A stretch of DNA of 64,000 bases, from contig NZ_JACCFI010000001.1 of the NCBI RefSeq assembly GCF_013410355.1, positions 3,782,001-3,846,000 of the forward strand, read 5' to 3'. Below are positions 18,075 to 26,982 of this stretch, in pieces. Position 1 is the first letter of the stretch. Every line of letters starts with the position of its first letter. Source of the stretch: Agromyces hippuratus. GTDB lineage: Bacteria > Actinomycetota > Actinomycetes > Actinomycetales > Microbacteriaceae. The notes below the pieces were generated by a model. It was given only the letters and a program-made list of their open reading frames with translations. It was not told the DNA's origin and did not search any database. Made by a program: the position numbers and the translations under genes.

Positions 18075-18980
18075 ATGCATCGCGGACGGGCGTACCTGGC
18101 ACTCGCGCTCGCCAACCTCTTCTGGGCGGGCAACTACGTCTTCGGCGAGATGGTCACCGCCGAGATCACGCCGATCTCGCTCACGTTCTGGCGTTGGGTG
18201 TTCGCTGCGATCCCGCTGCTCGTGCTCGCCTGGGCGATCGAACGGCCCGACTGGCGGTCAGCCGCGCGCGAGTGGCCGCTGCACCTGCTGCAGTCGGTGC
18301 TCGGCCTCACGGGCTACACGCTCTTCCTCTACAGCGCCCTGGGGCTCACCGGCGCGGTGAACGCCTCGGTCATCTCGGCGATCAATCCGGCGACGATCGC
18401 GCTCGCCGCGGCGATCTTCCTGCATCAGCGGCTGCGCGGCCTGCAGATCGTCGGCCTCGTCGTCGCGTTCGCGGGCGTGACGCTCGTGCTGACGGGCGGC
18501 GACGTGATGGCCGTGCTCGAGCAGGGGTTCCGCGTCGGGGATCTGCTCGTCGTGGCATCCGTCATCGCCTGGACCGCCTACTCGATCGTCGCCCGGCGAC
18601 TGCGCACCCCGCCCATCACGGCGACCGCCGTGCAGGCCGTGCTCGCGGTCGTGACCATGCTGCCCTTCGTCGCCGTCGTCGGGGTCACCCTGCCGAGCAC
18701 CGCGGGCAGCATCGCGGGCCTCGTGTACATCGTGATCTTCCCGTCGATGCTGGGCTACGCCCTCTGGAACCTCGGCTCGGGCGCCGTCGGCCCCGCCCGC
18801 GCCGGCATCTTCCTGAACCTGCTGCCGGTCTTCACGGTGCTCATCGCCGTGGTGCTCGGGCAGTCGCTCGAGCCGGTGGCGATGGCGGGCGGCGTGCTCG
18901 TGCTGCTCGGCGTGTACCTGACGCTCCGGGTCGGTCGACCGAAGCGAGCGGATGCCGCGACCGATCTGTCGGCGCGATAG
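18075..18980 (+). CDS. EamA/DMT superfamily transporter
   Basis: The 301-residue protein has ten predicted membrane helices in two EamA repeats (first LALALANLFWAGNYVFGEMV, second beginning near LLVVASVIAWTAYSIVARRL), the layout of drug/metabolite exporters such as YdcZ/RhaT-like and amino-acid exporters. The substrate is unknown. TATCCT ends 6 nt before the ATG and there is no Shine-Dalgarno sequence, so a leaderless transcript is likely. Confidence 0.92.
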   Translation: MHRGRAYLALALANLFWAGNYVFGEMVTAEITPISLTFWRWVFAAIPLLVLAWAIERPDWRSAAREWPLHLLQSVLGLTGYTLFLYSALGLTGAVNASVISAINPATIALAAAIFLHQRLRGLQIVGLVVAFAGVTLVLTGGDVMAVLEQGFRVGDLLVVASVIAWTAYSIVARRLRTPPITATAVQAVLAVVTMLPFVAVVGVTLPSTAGSIAGLVYIVIFPSMLGYALWNLGSGAVGPARAGIFLNLLPVFTVLIAVVLGQSLEPVAMAGGVLVLLGVYLTLRVGRPKRADAATDLSAR

Positions 18981-19005
18981 ACAGCTGCCGGTACGATAGA
19001 CCCCC

Positions 19006-20075
<1,070 letters not shown>

Positions 20076-20079
<4 letters not shown>

Positions 20080-20432
20080 GCGAGTCGCTGCCGATCTGCC
20101 CCGAGTGCTCGAGCGAGCACACCTATGAGATGGGCGCCCTGCTCGTGTGCCCCATGTGCGCGCACGAGTGGGCTGCCGACGAGGCAGCAGCGGATGCCTC
20201 GGAGTCCGGCCCGCGCGTCATCACCGATGCCGTGGGCAACGTGCTCGCCGACGGCGACACCGTCACGGTCGTCAAGGACCTGAAGGTCAAGGGCTCGTCG
20301 ACCGTCATCAAGGTGGGCACGAAGGTGCGGGGCATCCGGCTCATCGACGGGGTCGGCGATCACGACATCGACTGCAAGGTCGACGGCGTCGGCCCGACCC
20401 AGCTGAAGTCGAGCGTCGTCAAGAAGGCCTGA
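20076..20432 (+). CDS. yjdM: YjdM/PhnA family zinc-ribbon protein
   Basis: A 118-residue protein with an N-terminal zinc ribbon (CPEC...CPMC, residues about 9-30) and a C-terminal SH3-like PhnA domain (GNVLADGDTVTVVKDLKVKGSSTVIKVG, DHDIDCKVDGVGPTQLKSSVVKKA). Despite the old PhnA name there is no evidence of phosphonate degradation in the neighbourhood. It starts within an ATGA overlap with ychF, so it is translationally coupled to it. Convergent with the VOC gene 6 bp away. Confidence 0.9.
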
Positions 20433-20438
20433 CCGGCC

Positions 20439-20876
20439 TCAGCCGAGCTCCTGGGCGAGTCCGATGAGGATGCCCTCGGGTCCGCGCACGTAGCAGAGCC
20501 GGTACGCGTCTTCGTAGCGCACCACCTCGGTGCTGACGAGTTCCGCGCCCTGCTCGCGCAGGCGGGCGAGCAGATCATCGAGGTCGTCGACGGCGAACAT
20601 CACGCGCAGATAGCCCAGCGCGTTCACCGGGGCGTTCCGATGGTCGGCGACGACGGATGGCTCGATGAAGCGCGAGAGCTCGATACGGCTGTGGCCGTCG
20701 GGTGCGCGCATCATCGCGATCTCGACCCGCTGGTTCCCGAGGCCGGTGACGCGTCCGGCCCACTCGCCCTCGACGACGGTCTGCCCTTCGAGCTCGAGTC
20801 CGAGCTCGCGGAAGAACTCGATCGCGGCGGCGAGATCCTCGACGACGATGCCGACGTTGTCCATCTTCACGGTCAT
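20439..20876 (-). CDS. VOC family protein
   Basis: A 145-residue VOC-fold protein in two halves: MDNVGIVVEDLAAAIEFFRELGLELEG and the second repeat LRVMFAVDDLDDLLARLREQGAELV, ending YVRGPEGILIGLAQELG with the usual Glu near the end. It belongs to the glyoxalase/dioxygenase-like superfamily; the reaction is not identifiable. The start at 20876 has a weak upstream purine stretch. Monocistronic. Confidence 0.88.
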   Translation of the reverse strand: MTVKMDNVGIVVEDLAAAIEFFRELGLELEGQTVVEGEWAGRVTGLGNQRVEIAMMRAPDGHSRIELSRFIEPSVVADHRNAPVNALGYLRVMFAVDDLDDLLARLREQGAELVSTEVVRYEDAYRLCYVRGPEGILIGLAQELG

Positions 20877-20957
20877 GGCGTCACCCTACCGAGACGAACG
20901 CGCGCCGGCATGTTGCGTCGTGGCGCTCCGGTCGGGCGGTACTGACAGGATGGCCTC

Positions 20958-21506
20958 GTGACCCTGCCGACCCCGATCCTGCACACCGAGCGACTGCGAC
21001 TCCGGCCGTTCACCGACGACGACGCCGATGCCCTCTTCGCGTTGCAGAGCGACGCCGACGTGCTTCGCTACTGGGACTCGCCGCCGTGGGTCGACCGTGC
21101 CTCGGTCGCACGCTTCATGGACGGATGCCGACGGATGGCGGAGGAGGGCAGTGGTGCGCGCGTCGCGATCGAACGCTCCGCCGACCAGGCCTTCGTCGGC
21201 TGGTGCACCTTCAACAGCTGGAACCCCGACTTTCGCAGCGCCTCCCTCGGGTACTGCTTCACCCGGGCAGCGTGGGGACACGGCTACGCGACGGAGGCGG
21301 CGCGCGCCGTGCTCGGCTGGGCGTTCGACGCACTCGACCTCAATCGGGTGCAGTCCGAAACCGATACCCGCAACCCGGCGTCGGCCCGAGTGCTCGAGAA
21401 ACTCGGGTTCACGCGCGAGGGGACGCTGCGCGAGGACTGCATCGTCAACGGCGATGTGTCCGACTCCTGGGTGTACGGGCTGCTGAGGCGTGACTGGGTG
21501 CGCTGA
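20958..21506 (+). CDS. RimJ/RimL-type GNAT N-acetyltransferase
   Basis: The 182-residue protein starts TPILHTERLRLRPFTDDDADALF, typical of the RimJ/RimL subgroup, and carries acetyl-CoA motif A (WGHGYATEAARAVLGWAF) and the NPASARVLEKLGFTREG segment. This subgroup acetylates protein N-termini, amino acids or small amines; the substrate here is unknown. CAGGAT lies 6 nt before the GTG, compatible with a leaderless start. Confidence 0.92.
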   Translation: MTLPTPILHTERLRLRPFTDDDADALFALQSDADVLRYWDSPPWVDRASVARFMDGCRRMAEEGSGARVAIERSADQAFVGWCTFNSWNPDFRSASLGYCFTRAAWGHGYATEAARAVLGWAFDALDLNRVQSETDTRNPASARVLEKLGFTREGTLREDCIVNGDVSDSWVYGLLRRDWVR

Positions 21507-21554
21507 GCGCTTCATCACCGCGTTCCGGGCGTCGGGCCGTGCAGTTCGCCGCCG

Positions 21555-21899
21555 TCAGCGCCCCTGACGCTTCTTGTACGGCTTCGGCTTGCCCTTCACG
21601 ATGGGGGCACGGCCCTTGCCCTTCGAGGCCTTCGCCTTGCCGCCGGCCTTCACCGCCGGCTTCTCGGCGGGAGCGGGTGCAGCGGCGATCTCCGCCCTGG
21701 CCTCGTCGAGGAGGAGGACTCCGACCCTGGTGAGCTGAGTCTCGCCCTGCCGGGTGAAGAGCGGGTGCCCGACCTCGGCCTCGAGCTTCTCGATCGACGA
21801 GTAGAGCGAAGCGAGCGGGATGCCGAGGGCGTCGGCGGCACGGGGGAAGTGCAGCTCCTCGGCGACTGCGACGAATCGTCGAAGCAGGATGATGTTCAC
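21555..21899 (-). CDS. Short LysR-type HTH protein with a basic tail
   Basis: The 114-residue product carries a LysR-type winged helix-turn-helix (VNIILLRRFVAVAEELHFPRA, LASLYSSIEKLEAEVGHPLFTR) but none of the ~200-residue LysR effector domain. The last ~45 residues are Ala/Pro then strongly Lys/Arg-rich (GGKAKASKGKGR, KGKPKPYKKRQGR), like a DNA-compacting tail. GTG 21899, with GAGAGG 6 nt upstream, is preferred over ATG 21926. It may be a non-liganded DNA-binding protein or a nucleoid-associated factor. No remnant of an effector domain is seen downstream, so it does not look freshly truncated. Confidence 0.75.
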   Translation of the reverse strand: MNIILLRRFVAVAEELHFPRAADALGIPLASLYSSIEKLEAEVGHPLFTRQGETQLTRVGVLLLDEARAEIAAAPAPAEKPAVKAGGKAKASKGKGRAPIVKGKPKPYKKRQGR

Positions 21900-22048
21900 G
21901 GGGAGCCTCTCGTCGGCCCGCGCCAATCGCGGTCCGTCTTCAGGTTACGTGAGTCGGCGCTCCAGGGCGCGTGGCGGGCGAGCCCGGTGCCATACTCGAT
22001 GCGCGCCCTGCGCCCCAGAACCCTGCCGACAGAGACGAGTCGCCCCTG

Positions 22049-22354
22049 ATGATCACCGTGCACCTGCGCTACGAGATCGATGCCGACAAGATCGCGGAAT
22101 TCCGCGAGTACGGCGAGCGATGGATCCGCCTCGTCAATCGGCTCGGCGGGGTGCACCACGGGTACTTCCTCCCGAGCGAGGGCGACAGCGACGAGGCGTT
22201 CGCGCTGTTCACATTCCCGTCGCTGGCCGACTACGAGCAGTACCGGCTGGCCGCCGCCGACGATCCCGAATGCATCGAGGCCTACGAGTTCGCCGTCGCG
22301 ACGAAGTGCATCCGGCGCTACGAGCGACGCTTCCTCTCGCCGGTCTTCGACTGA
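22049..22354 (+). CDS. NIPSNAP-like small protein
   Basis: A 101-residue alpha/beta (dimeric ferredoxin-like) protein: MITVHLRYEIDADKIAEFREYGERWIRLVNRLGGVHHGYFLP, then FPSLADYEQYR and CIRRYERRFLSPVFD, the usual NIPSNAP pattern. Its function is unknown; relatives are often annotated as monooxygenase-like or stress proteins. The ATG at 22049 fits family length. It is convergent with the truncated gene copy 18 bp away. Confidence 0.82.
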   Translation: MITVHLRYEIDADKIAEFREYGERWIRLVNRLGGVHHGYFLPSEGDSDEAFALFTFPSLADYEQYRLAAADDPECIEAYEFAVATKCIRRYERRFLSPVFD

Positions 22355-22372
22355 GGCGCCGAGCGGCCCGGG

Positions 22373-22666
22373 CTACTCGGACCGGTTGTGGCAGGTGACA
22401 TCGACGACCCACGCCAGCGAATAGTCATCGTTGCCCGACACCGCGGCGACCGTCTCACCCGCGACCACGTCGGAGAACCTCAACGTCTGGACGTGGTCGG
22501 GCGTCAGTTGTTCGTTGTCCGACGCGTAGCCGATCGTGACCGTCATGATCTTGCAGTCGCGTTCGGGAATGATGCCGGTCACCCAGCACTGCTCGAACTC
22601 GGTCGAGCATTGCTCCATGTAGCGGTCGTCGGTGTAGTGCTCGAGCGCGGCCGGGAAGCTGAACAT
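22373..22666 (-). pseudogene. Truncated copy of the 23672-24394 membrane protein gene
   Basis: The 97-residue open frame (starting MFSFPAALEHYTDDRY and ending DVTCHNRSE) aligns along its length with the C-terminal extracytoplasmic domain of the gene at 23672-24394: FPAA.E.Y.D.RY..QCS.E.EQ.CW, IPE.DC.IM.V, D.VQTLRF.DVVAGE and G.DDY...W..D.TC are shared. The N-terminal cytoplasmic part and membrane helix are missing, and no signal peptide replaces them, so it is probably a non-functional remnant of a duplicated segment. It could still be a cytosolic fragment. Confidence 0.7.
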
Positions 22667-22954
22667 CGCACCCCGGTGAACGTGCCCGCGGGGGCGACTC
22701 GACACCCACCGACATCCGTTCGCGACCCCGCCGGTATCGATTCGATCTCGGTGCGTGTCGCGCTCCGCAACCTGCGGTCTCCCGGCCTGGGCGCACCCTA
22801 GGCTGATCGCGAGTTGATCGAGTCCCTGCACTCGTCCTCGCACAGCCTCCGACCACATCCGCGCGTCCAGCGTGATGGTGGTCGTCGTGCGCTGACCGAG
22901 GCCCGGAGGGGGGCCGGTGGCCAAGAGGCTTGGCTGCCACTGACAAGGAGAACG

Positions 22955-23593
22955 ATGAAGAAACTGAGTGTTGCATTCGCGGGGTTGGCCATCGCGGCTC
23001 TCGCACTGACCGGATGCGCGTCGAGTCCTGCCGACCGTGCCGTCAAGGTGACCCCGTCTGCCGAGGCGGAGCCGTCGGAGACCCCCGAGGCCGCGCCCGC
23101 GGATGCCGCCTTCGACGGCGGCGCCGACGCAGCGCCGGGTTCCACGGTTCCCGCCGGCACCTGGGGGAACATCCCGTACCTCGACTACGACGACAACGAG
23201 TCGGTGCTGTCGCACCACCTGAAGAGCATCGACAAGGCGGCCCAGGCCGATGTCGACACCCTCGTCGCCGAGATCCCCGAGCTCAAGGGCATGGACGTGT
23301 ACTTCGCCAACGTCGAGTCCCGCTACGTCAGCGGCGACCTGCAGCCGTTCACCCAGCCGAGCGACTTCGACGTGGTCGACGCCAACGGCGACCGGGTGCA
23401 GAGCCTCATCCTGGTCGGCTTCGACGCCTGCCCGAGCGACTCGTTCGGTGACGAGGAAGAGGTCAAGACCCAGGTGATCACCAACTGCTACGCCGCTGCC
23501 GTCGCACCGGGCGGCAACGTGCCGGCCGGCGTGAAGTGGTCGCAGTACGACACGCCCACCGAAGAGGAGCCCGTGCTCTTCGTCATCAAGTAG
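22955..23593 (+). CDS. Secreted lipoprotein of unknown function
   Basis: A 212-residue protein with a signal peptide and lipobox (MKKLSVAFAGLAIAALALTGC, Cys about residue 21), a ~40-residue Ala/Glu/Pro/Asp-rich linker and a ~140-residue globular domain with two Cys (FDACPSDSFG, ITNCYAA) that could form a disulphide. AAGGAG is 6 nt before the ATG. A strong terminator follows. It lies between an intact and a truncated copy of an unrelated membrane protein gene. No known family recognised. Confidence 0.8.
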   Translation: MKKLSVAFAGLAIAALALTGCASSPADRAVKVTPSAEAEPSETPEAAPADAAFDGGADAAPGSTVPAGTWGNIPYLDYDDNESVLSHHLKSIDKAAQADVDTLVAEIPELKGMDVYFANVESRYVSGDLQPFTQPSDFDVVDANGDRVQSLILVGFDACPSDSFGDEEEVKTQVITNCYAAAVAPGGNVPAGVKWSQYDTPTEEEPVLFVIK

Positions 23594-23601
23594 TCGCGTT
23601 C

Positions 23602-23648
23602 GAAGCCCCGATCTCCGCGCGCATGCACCGCGGCGAGATCGGGGCTTC
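23602..23648. terminator. Bidirectional transcription terminator
   Basis: A perfect 14-bp inverted repeat (GAAGCCCCGATCTC at 23602-23615 with its complement at 23635-23648) lies between the lipoprotein gene (+) and the convergent membrane protein gene (-). It ends TTCTTCG rather than in a long T run. Confidence 0.85.
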
Positions 23649-23671
23649 TTCGTGCCCGAAGAGCGCCGCGA

Positions 23672-24394
23672 CTACGCGGTTCCCTCGTTGCAGGTGATGT
23701 CGGCGAGCCACGAGGAGGCGTAGTCGTCGTCGCCGTACACGACCGGCGTCGGCTCGCCCGCGACGACGTCGAAGAAGCGAAGGGTCTGGACGTAGTCGGA
23801 TTCCTCCTGCTCCAGCGTCTCGGCGAACGCGACCGAGACGATCATGATGCTGCAGTCGCCCTCGGGGATGACGGCGGCCATCCAGCATCCCTGCTCGTAC
23901 TCGGCGGAGCACTGGCCTGCGTAGCGCCCGTCGTCGTAGTACTCGATCGCGGCCGGGAAGGTGAAGCCCGTCTCCGCTGCGGAGAACCGCTCGACGGTCT
24001 CCGAGGTCGTGCCCGAATCGAACTCCGGCTCGGCGAGTTCGGTCACGCGCTGGGTGAGCGCCGAGACGCCGAAGGCGAGGGCGACGACGAGCCCGATGAC
24101 GACGACGGACGCCCCCGCGACGATGCCGGCGATCCAGCCGGTCGAGAGGCCGCGTCGCGGAACGGGCGGCGCCGTGCTCGCAGCGCCGAACGCGGCGCTC
24201 TCGGCCAGCAGGGCCGCTCGAGCCTGTTGCAGGGTCATCGCCCACGATTCGGCCGCGTACCGGCTCTCGGCGTCAGGATACCGCGACGGATGCCGCGCCC
24301 AGGCCTCGGCGCGATACGCCGATTCGATCTGCTCGGGCGCGAGCGCGCGCACCGGATCGAGGTTCAGTGCGGCACGGGCGGCGATGGTTTCCAC
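23672..24394 (-). CDS. Single-pass membrane protein with extracytoplasmic Cys-containing domain
   Basis: The 240-residue product has a cytoplasmic N-terminus rich in aromatic/Arg residues that faintly recalls a J-domain-like helix pair (LAPEQIESAYRAEAWARHPSRYPDAESRY), a membrane helix (about 108-132) and an external domain of ~100 residues with paired Cys (QCSAEYEQGCW, GDCSIM, DITC). The start is GTG 24394 (VVETIAARAAL), only ~50 bp after the small gene upstream, so the two are probably cotranscribed. A truncated paralogue is at 22373-22666. Function unknown. Confidence 0.7.
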   Translation of the reverse strand: METIAARAALNLDPVRALAPEQIESAYRAEAWARHPSRYPDAESRYAAESWAMTLQQARAALLAESAAFGAASTAPPVPRRGLSTGWIAGIVAGASVVVIGLVVALAFGVSALTQRVTELAEPEFDSGTTSETVERFSAAETGFTFPAAIEYYDDGRYAGQCSAEYEQGCWMAAVIPEGDCSIMIVSVAFAETLEQEESDYVQTLRFFDVVAGEPTPVVYGDDDYASSWLADITCNEGTA

Positions 24395-24447
24395 GACGAG
24401 ATCATATGGTGCCGCGGGTGCAATCGAACGCCAGGTCTTGGAAGGGG

Positions 24448-24675
24448 TCAGGCGACGTGCCGTGCCGGGCTGTCGTGCCCGCCGCTGAGTACCCGGCTGA
24501 CTGCCTCGGGTGCGGCCGTGAACCGCCCTGCCGCGCCGTCGTCGGCGAGGTAGTGCACGCGGATGCCGCGGCCGACGCGCGCGAGCTTCGTGATCTCGTA
24601 ATTGCCGCCGGAGACGCTGACGAGTGTGTCGCCCACAGCGAGGTGCCGGGTCTCTCGCAGTTCGATCGTCGTCAT
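24448..24675 (-). CDS. Small hypothetical protein
   Basis: A 75-residue protein (MTTIELRETRHLAVGDTLVSVSGGNYEITKLAR...) rich in beta-forming residues; the first ~50 residues could form a small SH3-like barrel. It heads a probable two-gene unit with the membrane protein at 23672-24394. No known family recognised. The sequence just upstream (24692-24706) recurs upstream of the truncated paralogue at 22702-22718. Confidence 0.55.
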   Translation of the reverse strand: MTTIELRETRHLAVGDTLVSVSGGNYEITKLARVGRGIRVHYLADDGAAGRFTAAPEAVSRVLSGGHDSPARHVA

Positions 24676-24834
24676 AGTGAGAGTGTCTCAGCACCCACCG
24701 ACATCCGCGCGCGACCGTAGGTGCCGTCGGCCGCCTTGTCAACCCGTTGCCGACCGTATGGCACTCTGCCTACCGTGGAGGAGCCGACGCACTGAACAGG
24801 TGCGCCGGCGGTATCGATTCCCGAGGAGGACGCC

Positions 24835-25017
24835 ATGAGCGCCAAGGACGACATCGGCAACACCGCTGACCGCATGACCGGAAAGGTCAAGGAGGGCATC
24901 GGCAAGATGACCGACAACGAGCGACTGGAGGCCGAAGGCAAGGCCGACCAGGTCAAGGCCGACGCCAAGAAGGCCGCAGACAAGGTCAAGGACGCGTTCG
25001 ACGACGCTGGGAAGTAG
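24835..25017 (+). CDS. CsbD family stress protein
   Basis: A 60-residue, Lys/Asp/Ala-rich helical protein (MSAKDDIGNTADRMTGKVKEG, then GKADQVKADAKKAADKVKDAF), matching the CsbD family. CsbD proteins are general-stress induced in several Gram-positives; molecular function is unknown. GAGGAGGA precedes the ATG. The DUF6458 gene follows after 42 bp and probably shares the transcript. Confidence 0.9.
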   Translation: MSAKDDIGNTADRMTGKVKEGIGKMTDNERLEAEGKADQVKADAKKAADKVKDAFDDAGK

Positions 25018-25059
25018 CCCGGCGGCTCATCCGCCCACGACTGAACCGGAGGACATGAC

Positions 25060-25317
25060 ATGAGCATCGGCCTCGGCATTCTGCTCGTGGCGATCGGCGC
25101 GGTACTCACCTTCGCGCTGAACGTCACCGTCGACTGGATCGACCTCGATCTCGTCGGCTACATCTTGATGATCGCGGGGGCGGTCGTCATCATCTTCGGT
25201 CTCGTCTTCATGATGCGCCGTCGTCGGAGCATCTCCACGACGAGCACGACCACCGATCCGGTGGCGGGCCAGCGCGTCACGCGGACCGAAGACCAGGCCC
25301 CACCTCCCGAGGTGTAG
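25060..25317 (+). CDS. DUF6458-like small membrane protein
   Basis: An 85-residue protein with two membrane helices (about residues 3-21 and 30-52) separated by VDWIDLDLVGY, then RRRRS and a Thr/Pro-rich tail. The short loop with W-D/L-D-L-V-G-Y is the pattern I know from DUF6458 proteins of actinobacteria. GGAGGA is 5 nt before the ATG. It is followed by a strong hairpin, ending the CsbD-DUF6458 unit. Confidence 0.82.
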   Translation: MSIGLGILLVAIGAVLTFALNVTVDWIDLDLVGYILMIAGAVVIIFGLVFMMRRRRSISTTSTTTDPVAGQRVTRTEDQAPPPEV

Positions 25318-25330
25318 GGCCTGCAGGGGA

Positions 25331-25362
25331 GCGGGTGCCGCGCCGGGGGGCGCGGCACCCGC
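25331..25362 (+). terminator. Hairpin terminator after DUF6458 gene
   Basis: A perfect 14-bp stem (GCGGGTGCCGCGCC, 25331-25344, with 25349-25362) and a GGGG loop. It has no T tract, as is common for actinobacterial terminators. Confidence 0.75.
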
Positions 25363-25416
25363 GCACCGGGCTCATGGGGCTATCACCGCAGTCACCCCGT
25401 GTGCGATGCTGGCGGC

Positions 25417-26265
25417 ATGCCCGAGTCGCCCGAGGTGCAGGCGCTCGTCGAAGATCTGGGCACGCGATTGGCGGGCCGCGAGATCACCGACGTCGACGTC
25501 GTGGAGTTCCGTGCGGCCAAGACGCGCACCAGGCCGCCGTCGTCGCTGCGCGGCGAACGCGTGAGCGGGGCGACCCGACACGGCAAGCACGTCGACCTCG
25601 CGGTCGGCGACGCCCAGCACCTCGTGGTCTCACTGGGTCGGCACGGCTGGGCGCGATACGCGAACGGCGAGACGGACGAATCCGTCGCCGACGCGCCGCC
25701 CACACTCGTCGTGCTCGCCTTCGACGACGGAACGGTCGTCGAATTGACGGATGCCGGTGACTGGGTGTCGCTCGGCTGCTTCGTCGTCGACGACCCGAAG
25801 GACGTGCCGGCGGTCTCGAAGCTCGGACCCGACCCCGCCGACCCAGGATTCACGCGCGAGGACTTCGACCGCGTCGTCGCCGGGCGCCGCAAGCAGGTGA
25901 AGGCCGTGCTGCAGGAGCAGGAGTCGATCGCCGGCGTCGGCAACGCCTATTCCGACGAGATCCTGCATCTCGCGAAGGTCTCGCCGGTGGCGCACGCTGC
26001 CGCGCTGACCGAGGGCGAGCTCGATCGCCTCTTCGAAGCCACGGTCGGCACCGTCAGAGGTGCGATCGAACGGCAGCGGGGCGTGCCGATCGACCAGCTC
26101 AAGGCCGCGAAGGTCGCGTCGATGCGGGTGCACGGCCGGGCCGGCGAGACGTGCCCGGCCTGCGGCGACACCGTGCTCGACTTCTCGTTCGCGAGCACGA
26201 CCGCGCAGTACTGCCCGACCTGCCAGACCGGCGGGGAGCACCTGCCGCTGCGTGCCGCGGAATAG
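25417..26265 (+). CDS. Fpg/Nei family DNA glycosylase (paralogue 1)
   Basis: A 282-residue base-excision enzyme: N-terminal MPESPEVQALVEDL with the catalytic Pro2/Glu3, H2TH region QESIAGVGNAYSDEILHLAKVSP, and a C4 zinc finger (CPACGDTVLDFSF...YCPTCQTGG). The zinc-finger loop lacks the usual QRSTF/Arg segment. The lesion-specificity loop cannot be judged, so whether it prefers oxidised purines or pyrimidines is open. A second paralogue lies 2.1 kb downstream, with the sigma factor pair between them. The ATG is fixed by the need for Pro at position 2. Confidence 0.92.
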   Translation: MPESPEVQALVEDLGTRLAGREITDVDVVEFRAAKTRTRPPSSLRGERVSGATRHGKHVDLAVGDAQHLVVSLGRHGWARYANGETDESVADAPPTLVVLAFDDGTVVELTDAGDWVSLGCFVVDDPKDVPAVSKLGPDPADPGFTREDFDRVVAGRRKQVKAVLQEQESIAGVGNAYSDEILHLAKVSPVAHAAALTEGELDRLFEATVGTVRGAIERQRGVPIDQLKAAKVASMRVHGRAGETCPACGDTVLDFSFASTTAQYCPTCQTGGEHLPLRAAE

Positions 26266-26280
26266 TTTCGCGCGGGGCCG

Positions 26281-26308
26281 TGCAAGACTCGCGGCTGACG
26301 CGACATAT
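26281..26308 (+). promoter_or_regulatory. Promoter-like motif upstream of sigma factor gene
   Basis: TGCAAG (26281-26286), 15 bp, GACATAT (26302-26308) then ACC. The same TGCAAG - 14 bp - GACATAT - CC arrangement occurs upstream of the neighbouring membrane protein gene. It may be a promoter read by this sigma factor itself. Inferred, not proven. Confidence 0.5.
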
Positions 26309-26366
26309 ACCGGGTGTGAGGATCGCCAGCACCGCAGCACGCGCCGACGCAGCCGAGGAGGTGGCG

Positions 26367-26888
26367 ATGCCCGAGCCCGCAGACGCGGCCGCGTCGAGTG
26401 CCGACACGGCATGGTTCACCGAGGTCGTCCGCGAGCATTCGACCGCCCTCGTGCGCTACTTCGCCCGTCGGGGCCCGCGCCAGGACGCGGAGGACCTCGC
26501 CGCGGACGTCTTCGCGACCGCGTGGCGTCGCCGCGCCGATGTGCCGCGTGACGCGGTGCTGCCCTGGCTCTACCGCACCGCGGGGTTCACGCTCGCGAAC
26601 GGGCGTCGCAAGCACATCGACCTGCCCGTCGAAGTGGTTCCCGAGACCGGGAGCGCGCGCATCGAGCACGACCCCGAGCTCAGCGCACTCTTCGACGCGG
26701 AGCTGCGCGGCGCGCTCGAGAGCGTCGGCGAGCGCGACCGGCGCATCCTGCTGCTGCACGCGTGGGAGGGCCTCGACGGCCAGGAGCTCGCCGACGTGCT
26801 CGGCATCTCGCGCTCCGGCGCGGATGCTGCGCTGTCACGGGCCCGCAAGCGCCTGCGTGAGGCCTGGGGCGAGCGGATGTCGTTCTAG
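26367..26888 (+). CDS. ECF-type RNA polymerase sigma factor
   Basis: A 173-residue sigma-70-family protein with region 2 (FTEVVREHSTALVRYFARRGPRQDAEDLAADVFATAWRR, where DAEDLAADVFATAW is the core-binding and -10 recognition helix) and region 4 (RDRRILLLHAWEGLDGQELADVLGISRSGADAALSRARKRLREA). GAGGAGG is 5 nt before the ATG. The next gene starts 95 bp downstream, encodes a single-pass membrane protein and has the same upstream motif, so it may be the cognate anti-sigma or a target. The stimulus is unknown. Confidence 0.92.
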   Translation: MPEPADAAASSADTAWFTEVVREHSTALVRYFARRGPRQDAEDLAADVFATAWRRRADVPRDAVLPWLYRTAGFTLANGRRKHIDLPVEVVPETGSARIEHDPELSALFDAELRGALESVGERDRRILLLHAWEGLDGQELADVLGISRSGADAALSRARKRLREAWGERMSF

Positions 26889-26920
26889 GTGTACTGCCTA
26901 GCCCGGTTCCGGCGGTCGAT

Positions 26921-26947
26921 GCAAGGTTCTTCCCGCTCGGGACATAT
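26921..26947 (+). promoter_or_regulatory. Second copy of the sigma-linked promoter motif
   Basis: TGCAAG (26921-26926), 14 bp, GACATAT (26941-26947) then CCC, matching the motif upstream of the sigma factor gene (spacer 15 bp there). It lies 35 bp before the ATG of the membrane protein gene. Confidence 0.5.
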
Positions 26948-26982
26948 CCCCAAGTGAACCGCACGCACGAAGGGTGTTCGAC

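Noticed and set aside
21507..21554. Remnant of a LysR effector domain after the short HTH gene
   Set aside because: Translation of the region in all frames shows nothing resembling a periplasmic-binding-protein-like fold.
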